Below, piece after piece: positions 36,312 through 47,600 of a stretch of 64,000 nucleotides of DNA. Position 1 is the stretch's first letter. Every line of letters starts with the position of its first letter. Where the stretch lies: assembly GCA_013397455.1 (NCBI GenBank), contig VYZB01000056.1:2947782-3011781 (forward strand), read 5' to 3'. A program made the position numbers and the translations under genes. The notes below the pieces were generated by a model. The model had not been told where the DNA came from. It searched no databases and saw nothing but the letters and a program-made list of their open reading frames with translations. The DNA is from Crotophaga sulcirostris. Taxonomy: Eukaryota; Chordata; Aves; Cuculiformes; Crotophagidae.

Positions 36312-39009
36312 TTTCTTACTCTTAATGCACCTGAAGAGTTTAAATAACAACAACAGCATAGACAATATTTACAGACTCTTTCAATTACAGATTCCCTTTC
36401 CTGAAAACCTACCCCCCTTTCCCTGGAGGCTGCCCTGCACCTGCCCCCACGAGAGGCTGCTTTGTTTGCTGCAGCACCAGGAGTTGGACCCCAAAGCCCA
36501 GGAGGGTGCAGACACTGCATGGGAACGGTGCCACCCTCACAAAGCACCCTTTATGCTGCTGCTTCCCACGGCTTCTGCCTTGGGCAGATAAGGATCTGGG
36601 CTCTCTGGTTACAGCTGGGGCTCTCAGCCTGGATCTGAATATCATAGCAAGGTGAGTTTCTCCTGGAGGTGAAATGACTTGGGGTGAGGTAGAAGGGCAC
36701 TGCTTGCGAGTTGTTTGTCACATCCTCTGGCTCCGCTGCATTATCGAGGTTCGTCTCAGGGTCTGGCGTTAGTGGGACCCCTCGTGCACAGCCTCCTCTG
36801 CAGCAAACACAGACTGGGGTTGCTCTTGTAATTTAGCACAAGTTAATGCTCACAGAAATGCTCTTTAAACAGGAATTGGCTCTCAGGGAGAGAGGCATGG
36901 CTCGATAAGGACACATCTCCCTAGATATTATCTGCTATTTCAAGTCTAAGGGGGAAAAGGTCTCCCTCCCACCCTCCTGTACCACCAGGAACACAGAATG
37001 AGGCAAAGTTAAAGGTAACAGCACTTAAGGAAAATATTGTAAAGTCCTCTTGAAATCCCCATCAAACTCAATTAGCAGGGCAATGATATACCTAAACAAC
37101 TGGAATGGGTTGGCTTTTTATGCTTTGCTGGATAGCTTCCAAGCTGATAATTAAATTGCACTGGGCTGCAAGATGAGTGGCTACAAGTGTCTCTTGTGCA
37201 GAGGCTTTGGAGGCTGATGGCCAGGAGCACAGACACCATTCCCTAGCTATGAGCCCCACGAGCTGCTTCTCCATGGGTCCAAGCCACTGGCAATTGCTCT
37301 CCCTGTGGTCTCAGCTCCCATATAACCAGGTGCTCTTTGCATCTTCTCAGGTGGAAAGTGCTTTCCATAGGGACTGGATGCCAAACTTACCAGCCTGGTG
37401 GTTCACCAGTTTGGATTTGGAGAAACTGCTCTGGCAGGTGGGAAGCTGCAGGAGCCCTCCTGGAGTGATGACCACACCTGGGAGTCATGGGAGACACAGC
37501 TGTGACAGATATACACTCACCCATAGCAGAATGTTAAGATAAATAGCAGGTGCTTCAGGAACAACAAGAAATGGTGAGAAGGGCAGGGAGAGTTTGCTAG
37601 GGCTTTCTCTGCCTGGAGAAATGGATAGAGGTGAGCTCTGGCTGAGTGGTGAGCAATGGGCTGGGAGAAGCTCCTGTTCTTTCTCCACGTGTCTGGCTGG
37701 TAAGAGCTGGGTGATGTTTTTTTTTTTTTTAACCAATAGTTTGCTTTCCAAAAAAATATAGCTCTGGGATGAATGACAATATTAGTTAATTTGGATTTAA
37801 TCTTGGGACTGGTGGGACAAAATTAAAAGTGAAAGGAATATTTCTGGCAAAACAAAGGCTTGGTTTCATTTTTGTCAAAATGAAACATTTGAGCCTTCTG
37901 TTCTGACATAAAGCTCAGTTTGATTAACAAAAGAAAATGAAAGGGAGTGGGAAGGAAAAGCAGTGTCCTGGCCTTACAGAGCAGGTAAATACGGGGAGTG
38001 GGTTGTTAGGAGGCTGTGAATGGGGTATTAACATCACCTGCAGTGGTGGAGAGGGCTAGACTGGCTTTGAAAATAAAGACCTTAACATATAAAGCAATGG
38101 TTGCCAGGGGACTGCAGCTGGTGGTTGTGCTCTGGGGGCTCCTGCCTGTGCAGCCCTGGGTGATGGGGACCCCTCTGCCAGTGCCTGGTAGTGGAGAGGA
38201 GCAGAGCTGACACGGGCAGTGGGCTGCAAAGGTTAGTGGGGGTGTTCCACACATGTGAGCTCACCAAGGGTGGGTTGCTTATCTGAGACCTGGCCAGAGT
38301 CTCCTCCTGCCCCTCCAAATACTCCAAATCTCTGCAAGGCACTGCTCATCTGGGTGCCTTTCCACTGCTCTTGTTAGTGCCTCAGTGCTCTAAGACCCCA
38401 CCTATTTTTCTCCTGCTTGTCCTGCTCCCCTCCTTGCTCCGTTCTCCTTTGACTCTGAGATCCAGAGTTCAGCTCTGCACTGTGAACGTTGTCTGAGTGT
38501 GGCTTCTCATCTCGCACATTTGGGTAAGTCAGCCATGGAATTATCCTATAATGTGGAAATCATACAATTTCTCTCTGATCTTCCCTGAGCTTAGCATTTC
38601 ATCTCGCTTATACTAAATGCAGCATGACTAAGTAGGCAAGAAAGGGATTTGAGCCCTTTTGTTACTTAAAATGTGAATTAGACATTCCTGAGGGAAGTTT
38701 GTGTCGCATTTGCAAGTTAAAAATGCGTCAATTATCTGTACATGGATCCCTTCCAGTGTGATGGCAAAGGAGGAGCAGAGCTGGTACCTTTGGAGGACCC
38801 ACCACCACCAGAGGCTGCTTGCTTGCAGGTAGCACAGTGGCATCCTTTATCCCAGGCTGAGAGGCACAGTCCTGCTCCCTGCTCAGAGGAGGATTGGCTT
38901 TGAAGTCAGAGCCAGCTTCACGTCTAGAGTAGAGTGTCCTGGTCCTTTTCCAGATGAGTTGTGACTATTTCCAGGGATGAAAAGTCAATGGCCTGTCTTC
39001 CAGCGCTGG
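36312..39009. other. Non-coding interval, no recognised repeat
   Basis: No gene is recognised. A T14 tract lies at 37717-37730. The region 37730-37950 is AT-rich. Otherwise the sequence is mixed and unremarkable. Confidence 0.5.
37717..37730. repeat. Poly-T tract
   Basis: Fourteen T residues, one of the longest homopolymers in the window. On the minus strand this would be a poly-A run, but no retrocopy was recognised to its right. Confidence 0.9.
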
Positions 39010-39011
39010 GC

Positions 39012-39200
39012 TACCCTCATAGTGAAGAACTGGAATGTGCTGCCCAGGGAGGTGGTGGAGTCGCTGACCCTTGATGTGTTTAAGGGAAGACTGGATGAGG
39101 CACTGAGTGCCATGGTTTAGGTGATGAGATGGTGTTAGTGTTGGGTTATAGGTTGGACTTGATGATCTCGGAGGTCTCTTCCAACCTGGTTATACTGTGA
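39012..39200 (+). mobile_element. CR1 LINE 3' fragment of a divergent class, sense
   Basis: Contains 'gtgaagaactggaatgtgc', 'tgcccagggaggtggtgg', 'ggatgaggcactgagtgcc', 'aggttggacttgatgatctc' and 'ggtctcttccaacctgg', then a degenerate terminus (ttatactgtg). The 3' end 'ccaacctggtt' distinguishes it from the dominant class here. The start is approximate. Confidence 0.85.
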
Positions 39201-39274
39201 AACTGCTCCCTACATCCAACTGGCATTTTGCTTCTCATCCGGAGACTGCACTTGCAGAGAAACAATTTGTGTTT

Positions 39275-39334
39275 AGAGGAGCTGGGCTTGATGATCCTTG
39301 TGGGTCCCTTCCCGCTCAGGACATTCACAGAATG
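39275..39334 (+). mobile_element. CR1 3' tip of another class, sense
   Basis: About 60 bp: 'gagctgggcttgatgatcc', 'ttgtgggtcccttcccg', then 'ctcaggacattcacagaatg'. It matches the CR1 3' end whose consensus reads 'gatccttgtgggtccctt' and ends in an octamer. It lies about 75 bp after a CR1 of a different class. Confidence 0.7.
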
Positions 39335-40062
39335 TTGTCCCATGTGTCAGTTGGGGGGAAAAAACAATGAGAGGGATCTTCCCCTACCCATGTCTCACCA
39401 GATGGGTTTGAATAGGCTATGTGAGTCAGGTGGGAGCTGGGGGCCACCACCCTGCAGCCAGCTCAGGCTGTGCCCCTGTCCCTTGGGCTCTGGTCCCTGT
39501 GGCAGTGGGAGCACCCAGTGCTTGAGCAGAAGGGCTGGCTGGGAGCCTCAGCACTGTCTGCCAGAGCCTGGAGGGCTCTCAGCACCCCTGAGGAAGGGCC
39601 TCTTCTGCAAGTCACCTCTCACGGGAGCAGCAGTCCTGTTGCTCTCTCTTTCCTGTAGAGCTGTGCGTGGCAATGACACTTTGCCACCAGGTCTGTGACA
39701 AGGACCCCCCTGCTAATCAGCACTTAGAAGGATCTGCTGTGGGCTCTCTCCCTCCTCATTTTCTCCTGGCTAGGAATCGGATGAGTGCAATGCTTAGTGG
39801 CACTCTAACTTGCAGCATAAATTGCACTACTGTGCATTGCAAAAGGTCAAGCTGAATGACTTGATGAAATGGATTGACCTACTGAACAGCACTTCAGCCT
39901 ATTTAAGGACAACCAGTTGTGGCAAGACAGAATAGAGAAGCTGAGCTAGAGGAAGGGGGAAAACGGGCATTAAACCCCTGCCCCATATTTCTTGTTACTG
40001 GATTTTCCAGCATGGGGTGGAGTTGTAGAGCCAGCCACCATGGGGCTGAGCTCAGTCATCAA
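39335..40062. other. Non-coding spacer
   Basis: GC-rich to 39720, then ordinary sequence. No repeat or gene is recognised; the open frames crossing it have no family resemblance. Confidence 0.45.
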
Positions 40063-40209
40063 ATCACAGAATAGTTTGGGTTGAAAGGGACCTCAAAGCC
40101 CATCCAGTCCCACCCCCTGCCATGGGCAGGGACACCTCCCACTGGATCAGGGGGCTCCAAGCCCCATCCAATCTGGCCTGGAACACCTCCAGGGACGGAG
40201 CTGCCACAA
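40063..40209 (-). mobile_element. CR1 LINE 3' tip, antisense
   Basis: It begins atcacagaatagtttggg, then 'gacctcaaagcccatccag', 'gccatgggcagggacacc' and 'cctccagggacggagctgcc'. Similarity ends abruptly at 'acaattt'. The tip is about 150 bp and well preserved. Confidence 0.95.
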
Positions 40210-43200
40210 TTTACAGCTTTTCCCTGCTCTGCTGTCTCTGCCTACAGAAATCCATAAGGGAACTGACTCTTGTTTTGCATATTGCTCTCCTGGTATCAGC
40301 AGAGATGCTTGTACTCTCCTATACCTGCAGGGCAACATAAAACCAGGAATGCTGTGTGTGATTTACAGCCCTGCGTGCAGTGCCATTAATAGCCTGCGCC
40401 TGCTTCTGAAATGGCACGAGCTGAGAAAATGGGCTGAGGGGCTGCGGGACTGGGGCTGCTGGAGCCAGGCAGTGGTGGTGGCTGTGGAGGCAATGCCCTG
40501 CTTTCCTGGCAGCAGATTTGACTGATATTGTCTCGGGAAGTGTTTGCAGCAAGACTAACCTGGTCTGAGCCTCCTATGGCAGAAAGCATGCTGACAGGTT
40601 GGAGGCATTTCAGCAAAGAATGATTTTGCAGCTTCTCCATCTCCACTGTCCACCTCGGCTCCTGCAAGAGCAGCCTTGGTCCTTGTGGAAGGAGGGCTGA
40701 GGGCTGACTGTGAAGCAGAATGAAGGGCTGGACAGCCCAGTGCCACCTCCTGCCCTTCCCAGGGCAAGGAGACCTTTGGGATACCACCTTTCTCTTTGCT
40801 CCTTTGGTGGTTCCTCCCTGTCAGCAGGGCCTACTGCTGAACATCTTGTACCCTCTGCACGTTCACAGGGTCCTACATGTGGCTTCACAACCATCAGCAA
40901 ATGGTGCTGAATTATTTACCCATTTCCTGGGCTGACTACAACACTGAGCATCTCTGAGTTTGGTTCTGGGCAGAAGCATTTACACCTCGTTATGACCCAA
41001 TTAAAGGAAAACTGGGGCATTATAAAACACCTAAGGGTTTCTTCTCACAGCTTTGTTCACGGAATAAGTGTGAACAGGCATTTGTGAATGTTTAGCTGTG
41101 TAGTATTTCCATGTGATACCTTCTTGCACCAGATCTTCTGGGACATAGCCTTAACTAAGGAGCTAGAAGAAGTATTGGGTAATTTACAGGACAGTCTATG
41201 TGGTTTGAATGGTAGCTCAAGATAGCACCCTGAGAAGTAATAACTGATGTGCTGGAATACAATCCTAGGGACTGGTTTTTTTAAGTAACAATTATAAACT
41301 CAGATATTGAAGCCCATTTTTCCTTAACTAGCTGCTATTTTTGCTTGCAGAAGTATGTGTTTTCTTCAGCATGAACAATTTGGATCCTATGAGTATAAAT
41401 GCAAAAGCTATGGTGAAGTGAACCCTAGGTTTAAGCTGGTTTAAGTTGAATTTTTTTTATGCATTTTCTCACAGGATTACAACCAAGCCTTCCTACTGAC
41501 AGGAGCTCTGGTTGCTACCCCAGCTAAAGAACAAGGGTGACCTGTGCTGCGGTTTAGAGGGCAGAATTATGGGTATTTGTTCAGTAATGATCTCTGCCAT
41601 AAACCACAGGACATTATATTCCATTTATGGTCCAGAATACGAGCGCTCAGAAGCAGCGTTGCTGTGGCATCAAGGTACTCTGCTGCCGTGGTTTTGCACA
41701 TGATGGGAATCTGCATGCTGAATGCATAATTACATGGTAGCTATTAACTCACAGGTAGCAGTGAGCACTCCTTAAACTGCACAGAACACAAATAGCAAGG
41801 TGTCATTAATTTTTTTTTCAATGAACCTGCAGCTTTCCTGAGCTGCGTGCAGCCTACGATGCTGCTAAAGCAGTGCCAAAAGTGTCACGGTTGTCGGGAA
41901 GCGCAGCAGCACCCAGTGCTTTCCTGGTGCTGCCCTGCAGATTTCCTTAGGCACAAACCCATTTTTCACACCAGCACTGGAGCCCCTCACCCCTACTTCT
42001 CCAAGTGTCAAATCTCATTTGTGCTCAAGCCTCTGGTGACGACATCTCTCTGGATAAATTATTCTATTGCCCGATTGACCTCTTGCTTATGAACACTTTG
42101 CCCTAATGTTTTACTTGAATTTTCCCTTTTCTATTTAAAGGCTCCTAATCTTTGATGCTGAAAATCTCCATCCCTTCCTATTTTGGGCAACACCCTCTAC
42201 TGCTTCTGGGCTATTTCTATGTGAGACCTCCAGGTCACAGGAACTGCTGCCTGGAGGCTCCTGGCTGCAATGTGTTTTGGGGAAAGGGAATATTCTTCTC
42301 TGAATGCCTTCGGTGGGAGCATCCATGTGTCTGGTAGGTATATATTTAAAGATGCAAACACTGTAAACAGGACTGGCAGCTGCTGAGGGAGCTTTCTCCC
42401 CTCAAGGAGAGGTAGATGAGATGCTACATCCTCAGCCTGGTGTAAGGGGAAGGCAGGCAGACACAGGAGTGGGTTGTTCTTCAGTGAGGGGACCTTGAAG
42501 CTCAACTCATCTTGCAAGAGAAATAATCAACTGAATTGAGCAGAAAAGGCTTACCTGAGTGTGGCGACTTAGAAATCCCCCCCAAAATGCAAAAAGAAGC
42601 ATGGTTGGCCCTTTTTTTCGTGGTAGCTATTTCAGCTCCATCTGTGAGCCCCCCTGAGTGACTGTGCAGCACCATCTCCCTGTTTCACATCCAGAGTGAT
42701 GGACCCCAACCACCATCCCGCAGCTGGGCTTCTCCAGGACAGGACCTGCTTGGTGCCTTGCAGTGTGGCTGAACTCGTGAAGGTGAGTGTCAGGGTGGTG
42801 TTGGGACACAGGTGTCATCTACCTCAACTGAGGGACCAGGGTTTATAGCTGCTTGCAGAGCCTCGTAGCCAGATGCTGGAAGAAACAGGAAGGTTCCTTC
42901 CTGGAGCTCAGCTGCTGGAGCAGCTGATGGAAAGGCTGCATTTTCCCCTCCAGCCCAGCTGTGGTGCTCAGCAGCCTTTGGGAAGGATCCCAGCTGCTGG
43001 AAATAACAATTTGACTCCACAAGCTGAACTGGGAGCTCTTTCTAGTTCCAAACACTGTTTCTTGAGATGAAAAAGGTTAAAGGAACCCAGCTGCTTTCGG
43101 AGATCAGCAGCTGAGCTGGAGGGTGGGATAAAGGTTCCCTGGGGTGGGAGTGAGATACAAATACTCCATCTGCCCTTTTGGAAAAGTACTCTGGGAGTGT

Positions 43201-43799
43201 TATCTCTAAACAAACAAGAATGGTGTGGGAATGAGTGGTGTGATCTCTCTTTGGCTCTCTCTCTCCAGCACTCACCAAAGCCAGAGGGCAACAGCCCTGG
43301 CAGAATTACCAACTTCAGTTCCTAAAACTAGTGGTTATGAGAAACTGCAGGCTTTCTTTAAAAGGAAGCTTCTAATCGTGCTTGCAGAAAAGCAACTTGG
43401 CAAACACAGTCTCTGAAGGCATAAAAATTAAATAAAATCCAACTAAGTTTTATTTTGGGGGGGAATAGAGAGAGGGACGCTGGCAGGGTGGGAGCGCTGC
43501 AGGTGCAGGCAGAGGGGTGTGGGTGAGGATGGAGCTCAACTGCCCGGGTGCCAGCAGGCTCAAACCATCCCAGTGCTGCCCTGCAGTGAAGGCTCCTGCT
43601 TGGGAGAGATCATGTATGGCCTGGGTCTGGTCCCAGAAGTTTCTAAGGAGAGCTGCTCCTTGTCTCCTGAAGTAGCAGGGAAACCCTAACTTCTTTCCCA
43701 TGGCAAAGCAGAGAACTAGTTGCATACTGGAAGTTTAAACCAACATTGATTTTCATAGCATCTCTGCTCTGAGTTGCACAGGGCACTCTTGGGACAGGA

Positions 43800-44000
43800 T
43801 CTCTACTACCTAATTGATTTTGATTTTATTTTCACTGTAGCAGTGTAATTATGAAAGCCAGCCATAATTATTGAAACACAACTAGAAGTATTTCATTATT
43901 AAAATACCCCTATGACTTATTATTAATTCATTAAATAAATTTGGATTATATCCCTCAATAATTAATGCACTGAAGTTTATTCTGTGAACTCTTCCTTTTA
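43800..44000. promoter_or_regulatory. Dense homeodomain-type site cluster
   Basis: Many ATTA/TAAT cores, including GTAATTATG, CATAATTATTG, TTATTATTAATTCATTAAA and CAATAATTAATGC. They cluster in about 200 bp flanked by less AT-rich DNA. The pattern suits a developmental enhancer, though AT-rich DNA produces such words by chance as well. Confidence 0.35.
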
Positions 44001-44030
44001 CCAGTAATGTGTCAGCTGTGGGTATTAAAG

Positions 44031-44041
44031 AAAAAAAAAAA
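44031..44041. repeat. Poly-A tract
   Basis: Eleven A residues directly after the AT-rich block. There is no sign of a retrocopy. Confidence 0.85.
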
Positions 44042-44523
44042 CCCAATGAAGTACAGGAAAAAATAGACAACTTGTAAAGTGAAGTGGGAGCAGGGAGACT
44101 TTGGTCTGGTTTGAAATCAGTCCTACAGAAAGTAGTGGAATGGAGTTCTGCAAGTGTTTGGGACAGAGTTTTTAAGTATTCTGGAGTATTGCTCAGTGAT
44201 CATCCCACTTTGCACTCTGAACATGGGCAGCATTTCAGATACTGCCATGGGAGGTGACTCCTGGGACTTGCTGGGGGAGAGAGGACTTTGTTGGGGGAAA
44301 GGGAGCTGCTCTCCTGGAAGAGATGGCATTGGGGCAGGTCCTGTGGTGGTTTGTTTACCCAAGCAGAGGATGCAGAAGGGAAATGTGGTAAATGAGATCG
44401 TGCCCCTCTTGGTGGCTTGGCTTTTGTAAGGCTGAGGTTGCCCAGAGAATCTGGGAGGTGTTGGCTGCTGCTGAGCATGCTGAGCTGGGTGCCAGGGGAT
44501 GTGTCCTGGGAAGGACGTGGGGG

Positions 44524-44539
44524 TGTCTGTCTGTCTGTC
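44524..44539. repeat. (TGTC)4 microsatellite
   Basis: Four tandem TGTC units, short enough that little length polymorphism is expected. Confidence 0.85.
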
Positions 44540-44629
44540 CCAGGGTGGCTGAAGGCTCCATGCACGCCTGTGGCTCCTGGTCCACTGTGGCTGTTGTGTG
44601 TTTTGGCTCTCCAGCAGTGCTGGGGTGCT

Positions 44630-44699
44630 TCAGGTGCTGTAGATCTTGGGGTTGTTCTATGCAGGGGTAGGAGTTGGACTCTGATCCCTTCCCCTCAGC
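44630..44699 (+). mobile_element. Possible CR1 3' remnant, sense
   Basis: 'gttgttctatgcaggggtagg' is followed by 'agttggactctgatccc'. This mirrors the antisense start of the copy at 50881, whose sense strand reads 'gttgtcctgtgcaggga' then 'caggagttggactcgatgg'. The terminal octamers are gone, so the call is tentative. Confidence 0.5.
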
Positions 44700-47600
44700 T
44701 TCTGAGGAGCCAGTTCCCAGTTACAGCCCCTGATCCAGGCAGAAGAGTGGCTGTGTGTGCCTTGCTGGAGCCAGCTTAAGGCTTTTGGGGTTTAGTCAGG
44801 GTCCTGATTTGATGGAGCTTCCTCCATCCATGAAACACCCAGCAGCCTCAGCACATCTGTAACTGTGCTGCTTCCCAGCTGCTGCTCCCACAGGAAGTTT
44901 CCACCATTGACAGTAGCACAGGATGAGTCTCTGAAACTCAGCTTCCCCACTTAGCACGGCTGAGTTTCGCACATTGCATTTGATGTGTGCTTAGAGGGAA
45001 AAACAGACAAAAACATTGACTAAAAGAGTGTGGATTCAGGATCGGCACTCTTACAACAGAGCTTAAGCTGAGATGGGGGGAGAGAAAGATTTCAGCTAAA
45101 TAGTTGTATTGTGTTGCTGTGGTAACTGGAGTTTGAAAAGTAAACAGGTTTCTGGGGATAGGTTGTTCCTCTCTGCATAATGCTTTCTCCCTGTTGACAT
45201 CCCAGGGCTGCAGTGGACACAGGTGGAAGGGGATGAGGTGGTAGTGGTGGCTGTGGACCCTGTGCTGGGAGCCAGGCAGGTCTTAGAGCACAGGGCAAGA
45301 GCCCTCATCCCCTGTGGGCACCATCCTGTGAGGGTCCCTGCTCCCTGTCCATGTGCTGCTGCTCCTGCTCGCTCCCTCCTGTGCTTCCTTGTGACTGGAG
45401 TGAGCTGGGAAATGTAGTCCTGTTTATTCCCCCTTAATCCCAGCACAGATGAAAACCAAATCAAACCTGTTTCTGTTCTGCTCTTCAAAATATTGAAATT
45501 CCAACCACAAATGAACTCCCCTAAACAAGAATTTCCTTGATGAAATATTAAAAATCAAGGGAAGCTGGTAGATTGAGTGAACACAGCTGATGAAACAGTT
45601 GCTGTGTTTACCACCTGATGGGTACTTCTGGTTCTCCTACTCCCCAGGAGCTGCAGCAGCTCACCAGCTCCAGCTTGGGGTGGCCCTGGAAAGGCACCTT
45701 CTCCATGACTATTGCTGATGATGCCCAAGTGGCACGTTGCATCCCTCTGTCCCTCCCAAGCAACTGCCAACACTTATTTCCAAGACCAAGATAGGTGAGG
45801 ACAAAGTTTGCTCTGGAAAGATGCTGAAATGAAGCAGAGGGAAAGCAAAGGCATCTTCCCACCATCCTGGTTGTGTTCTCTATCAAGGTGCTGTTTGGGG
45901 TCTCTGCTTTGTTTATGGTCCCTTGCTCCTCTGCTTCCTCCTTCAACATCAGTGCTCCCGGGAGATCTGTGACATCCTCCCCTTCCTCCACCATTCCCAA
46001 ATCAATAAAACTTGCTTATTATTGATAAAAACACTGGGAAATGAAGAATTTGGGGCAGATTACTGCATCAGTGGGTGCTGAGAAGTCTGTGATGTAACCT
46101 GCTCAGAACTAAAGTGAGATACAAGGTGCCTTCAAGTAAGGAGAGCACTCTGGCTCCCAGGCTGTGGGAGTCTCATCAGTGTCACCAGCAGTGTCACCTG
46201 CATTTGCTTTCGGGGGATGCAGCGGTTTGAGCAGAACATGCAGCTTTACTAGCTCTGCTTGGTGTCAGGAACACCCTTTTCCTGTCTTCGGTCAAACAAC
46301 TATATTTGGCATTTGTGGTCATCATTTTTCCTAGTGTTTTGAGTGAACTGAACACTTCTGCAGGGACTGAGGGTGCTGAGCTAGAACACAGGTGCTAGGG
46401 TGCAAGAGCTGAATCCCTGAGCAGATAGGGAGGGAAAGGCTTGTGGTGGCACCAAGGAGATCCTGGGAAACTCCAAGAACAGTCAGAAAAGGAAAAGAAA
46501 CAGGCTGTCCAAGAGAAGTTGAAGCTCAGGGTTTTGGAGAACAAAACATGAGCAGGCTTGGGATACTGGTCTTCTAAAGAACACTTCTCGTGTGCAAAGA
46601 GTTTGTAAAGCAGAAATAAGAAAGATAAATGTGCATAGGTGTCTGTATGATTTAATCTGAATTATAATATCGCTTGTGTGCATCAAAGTAAAAGATGCTG
46701 GTGTTTAGGAGCTGTCTGAAGTCTTTATCATTCTGTTTTCTAAAAACTAAAGTGTTAATTTGGAGAACTCAGCTGGATTTGCTGTTGTCTGGCTGACTTG
46801 GCGGGACAGTTGGGTTTGCCAGGTTTCTGTGTTTCTACAGGCAGATGTACAACATGTGGACACCTCAGTTTGCTCACACGCTGCACCCGCTGGAACCAGT
46901 AGGCACAGGGCAGCCACACACAGAGGGGTAGCAAACAGTTTCCAAGGATTGCTTTTATGTTTCAGCTGGCCAAGTTGCAAAGTGCTGCCGTAGCATTCAG
47001 GATGTTCATACCTTTGTCCATTTCAACTGAGAACTCCTTCTAAAATAAGATGAAGCTGATAAAAATATGTGGCACAGCATACCAGCTCCAAGGGATTCCT
47101 CTGGGAATTGAAATGCAGCTCTGGGACCCAGCTCTAACCCAGGACTGTCTCAGCCCTCATGTAACTCTCATCTCTAACAGCCCCTGGCCTCACTACATGC
47201 TTCTCCACTTCTCGGATTGCCTCTCCCCTTTAGAAGCTGCCATGGCCCCTCGGCCCAGCATCCCTCTGATCCCTCCTCCACCCTCACTCTGTCATCCTCA
47301 CTCTTTGCTGTGGGGAGGGAACGGACCCCAGTTTGTTTCCTACCTGTTTGTACTACCAGGGATGGACAAGTTGGCTCTTGGGGCTGAGACCCTGCTGCAA
47401 AAGCCCTGCCCTCGTGACTCTCTGCCAGCAAGTGTCTCCCAAGACTGAACCCTCAGTGTGGCTGTGTCACTGCCACCACACCTGCCACAGGCACCAGCAT
47501 CTCCTGGGGCTGTTGTCCCTCTGCAGGCACAGGGCTGGAGGCAGCAGCAATGGCAAAATATCATTTTGAAACCACCACCGCTGCTGGAAGCTAAACCTGC

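Larger units (their letters stand above)
40210..44629. other. CR1-free interval with homeodomain-site cluster
   Basis: No gene is recognised. About 40960-41470 is AT-rich. The most striking part is 43800-44000, dense in ATTA/TAAT cores. A11 lies at 44031-44041 and a short (TGTC)4 at 44524-44539. The other parts are mixed sequence. Confidence 0.5.

Noticed and set aside
44031..44041. Poly-A as the tail of a processed pseudogene
   Set aside because: Upstream sequence is AT-rich non-coding DNA without coding similarity or target-site duplication.
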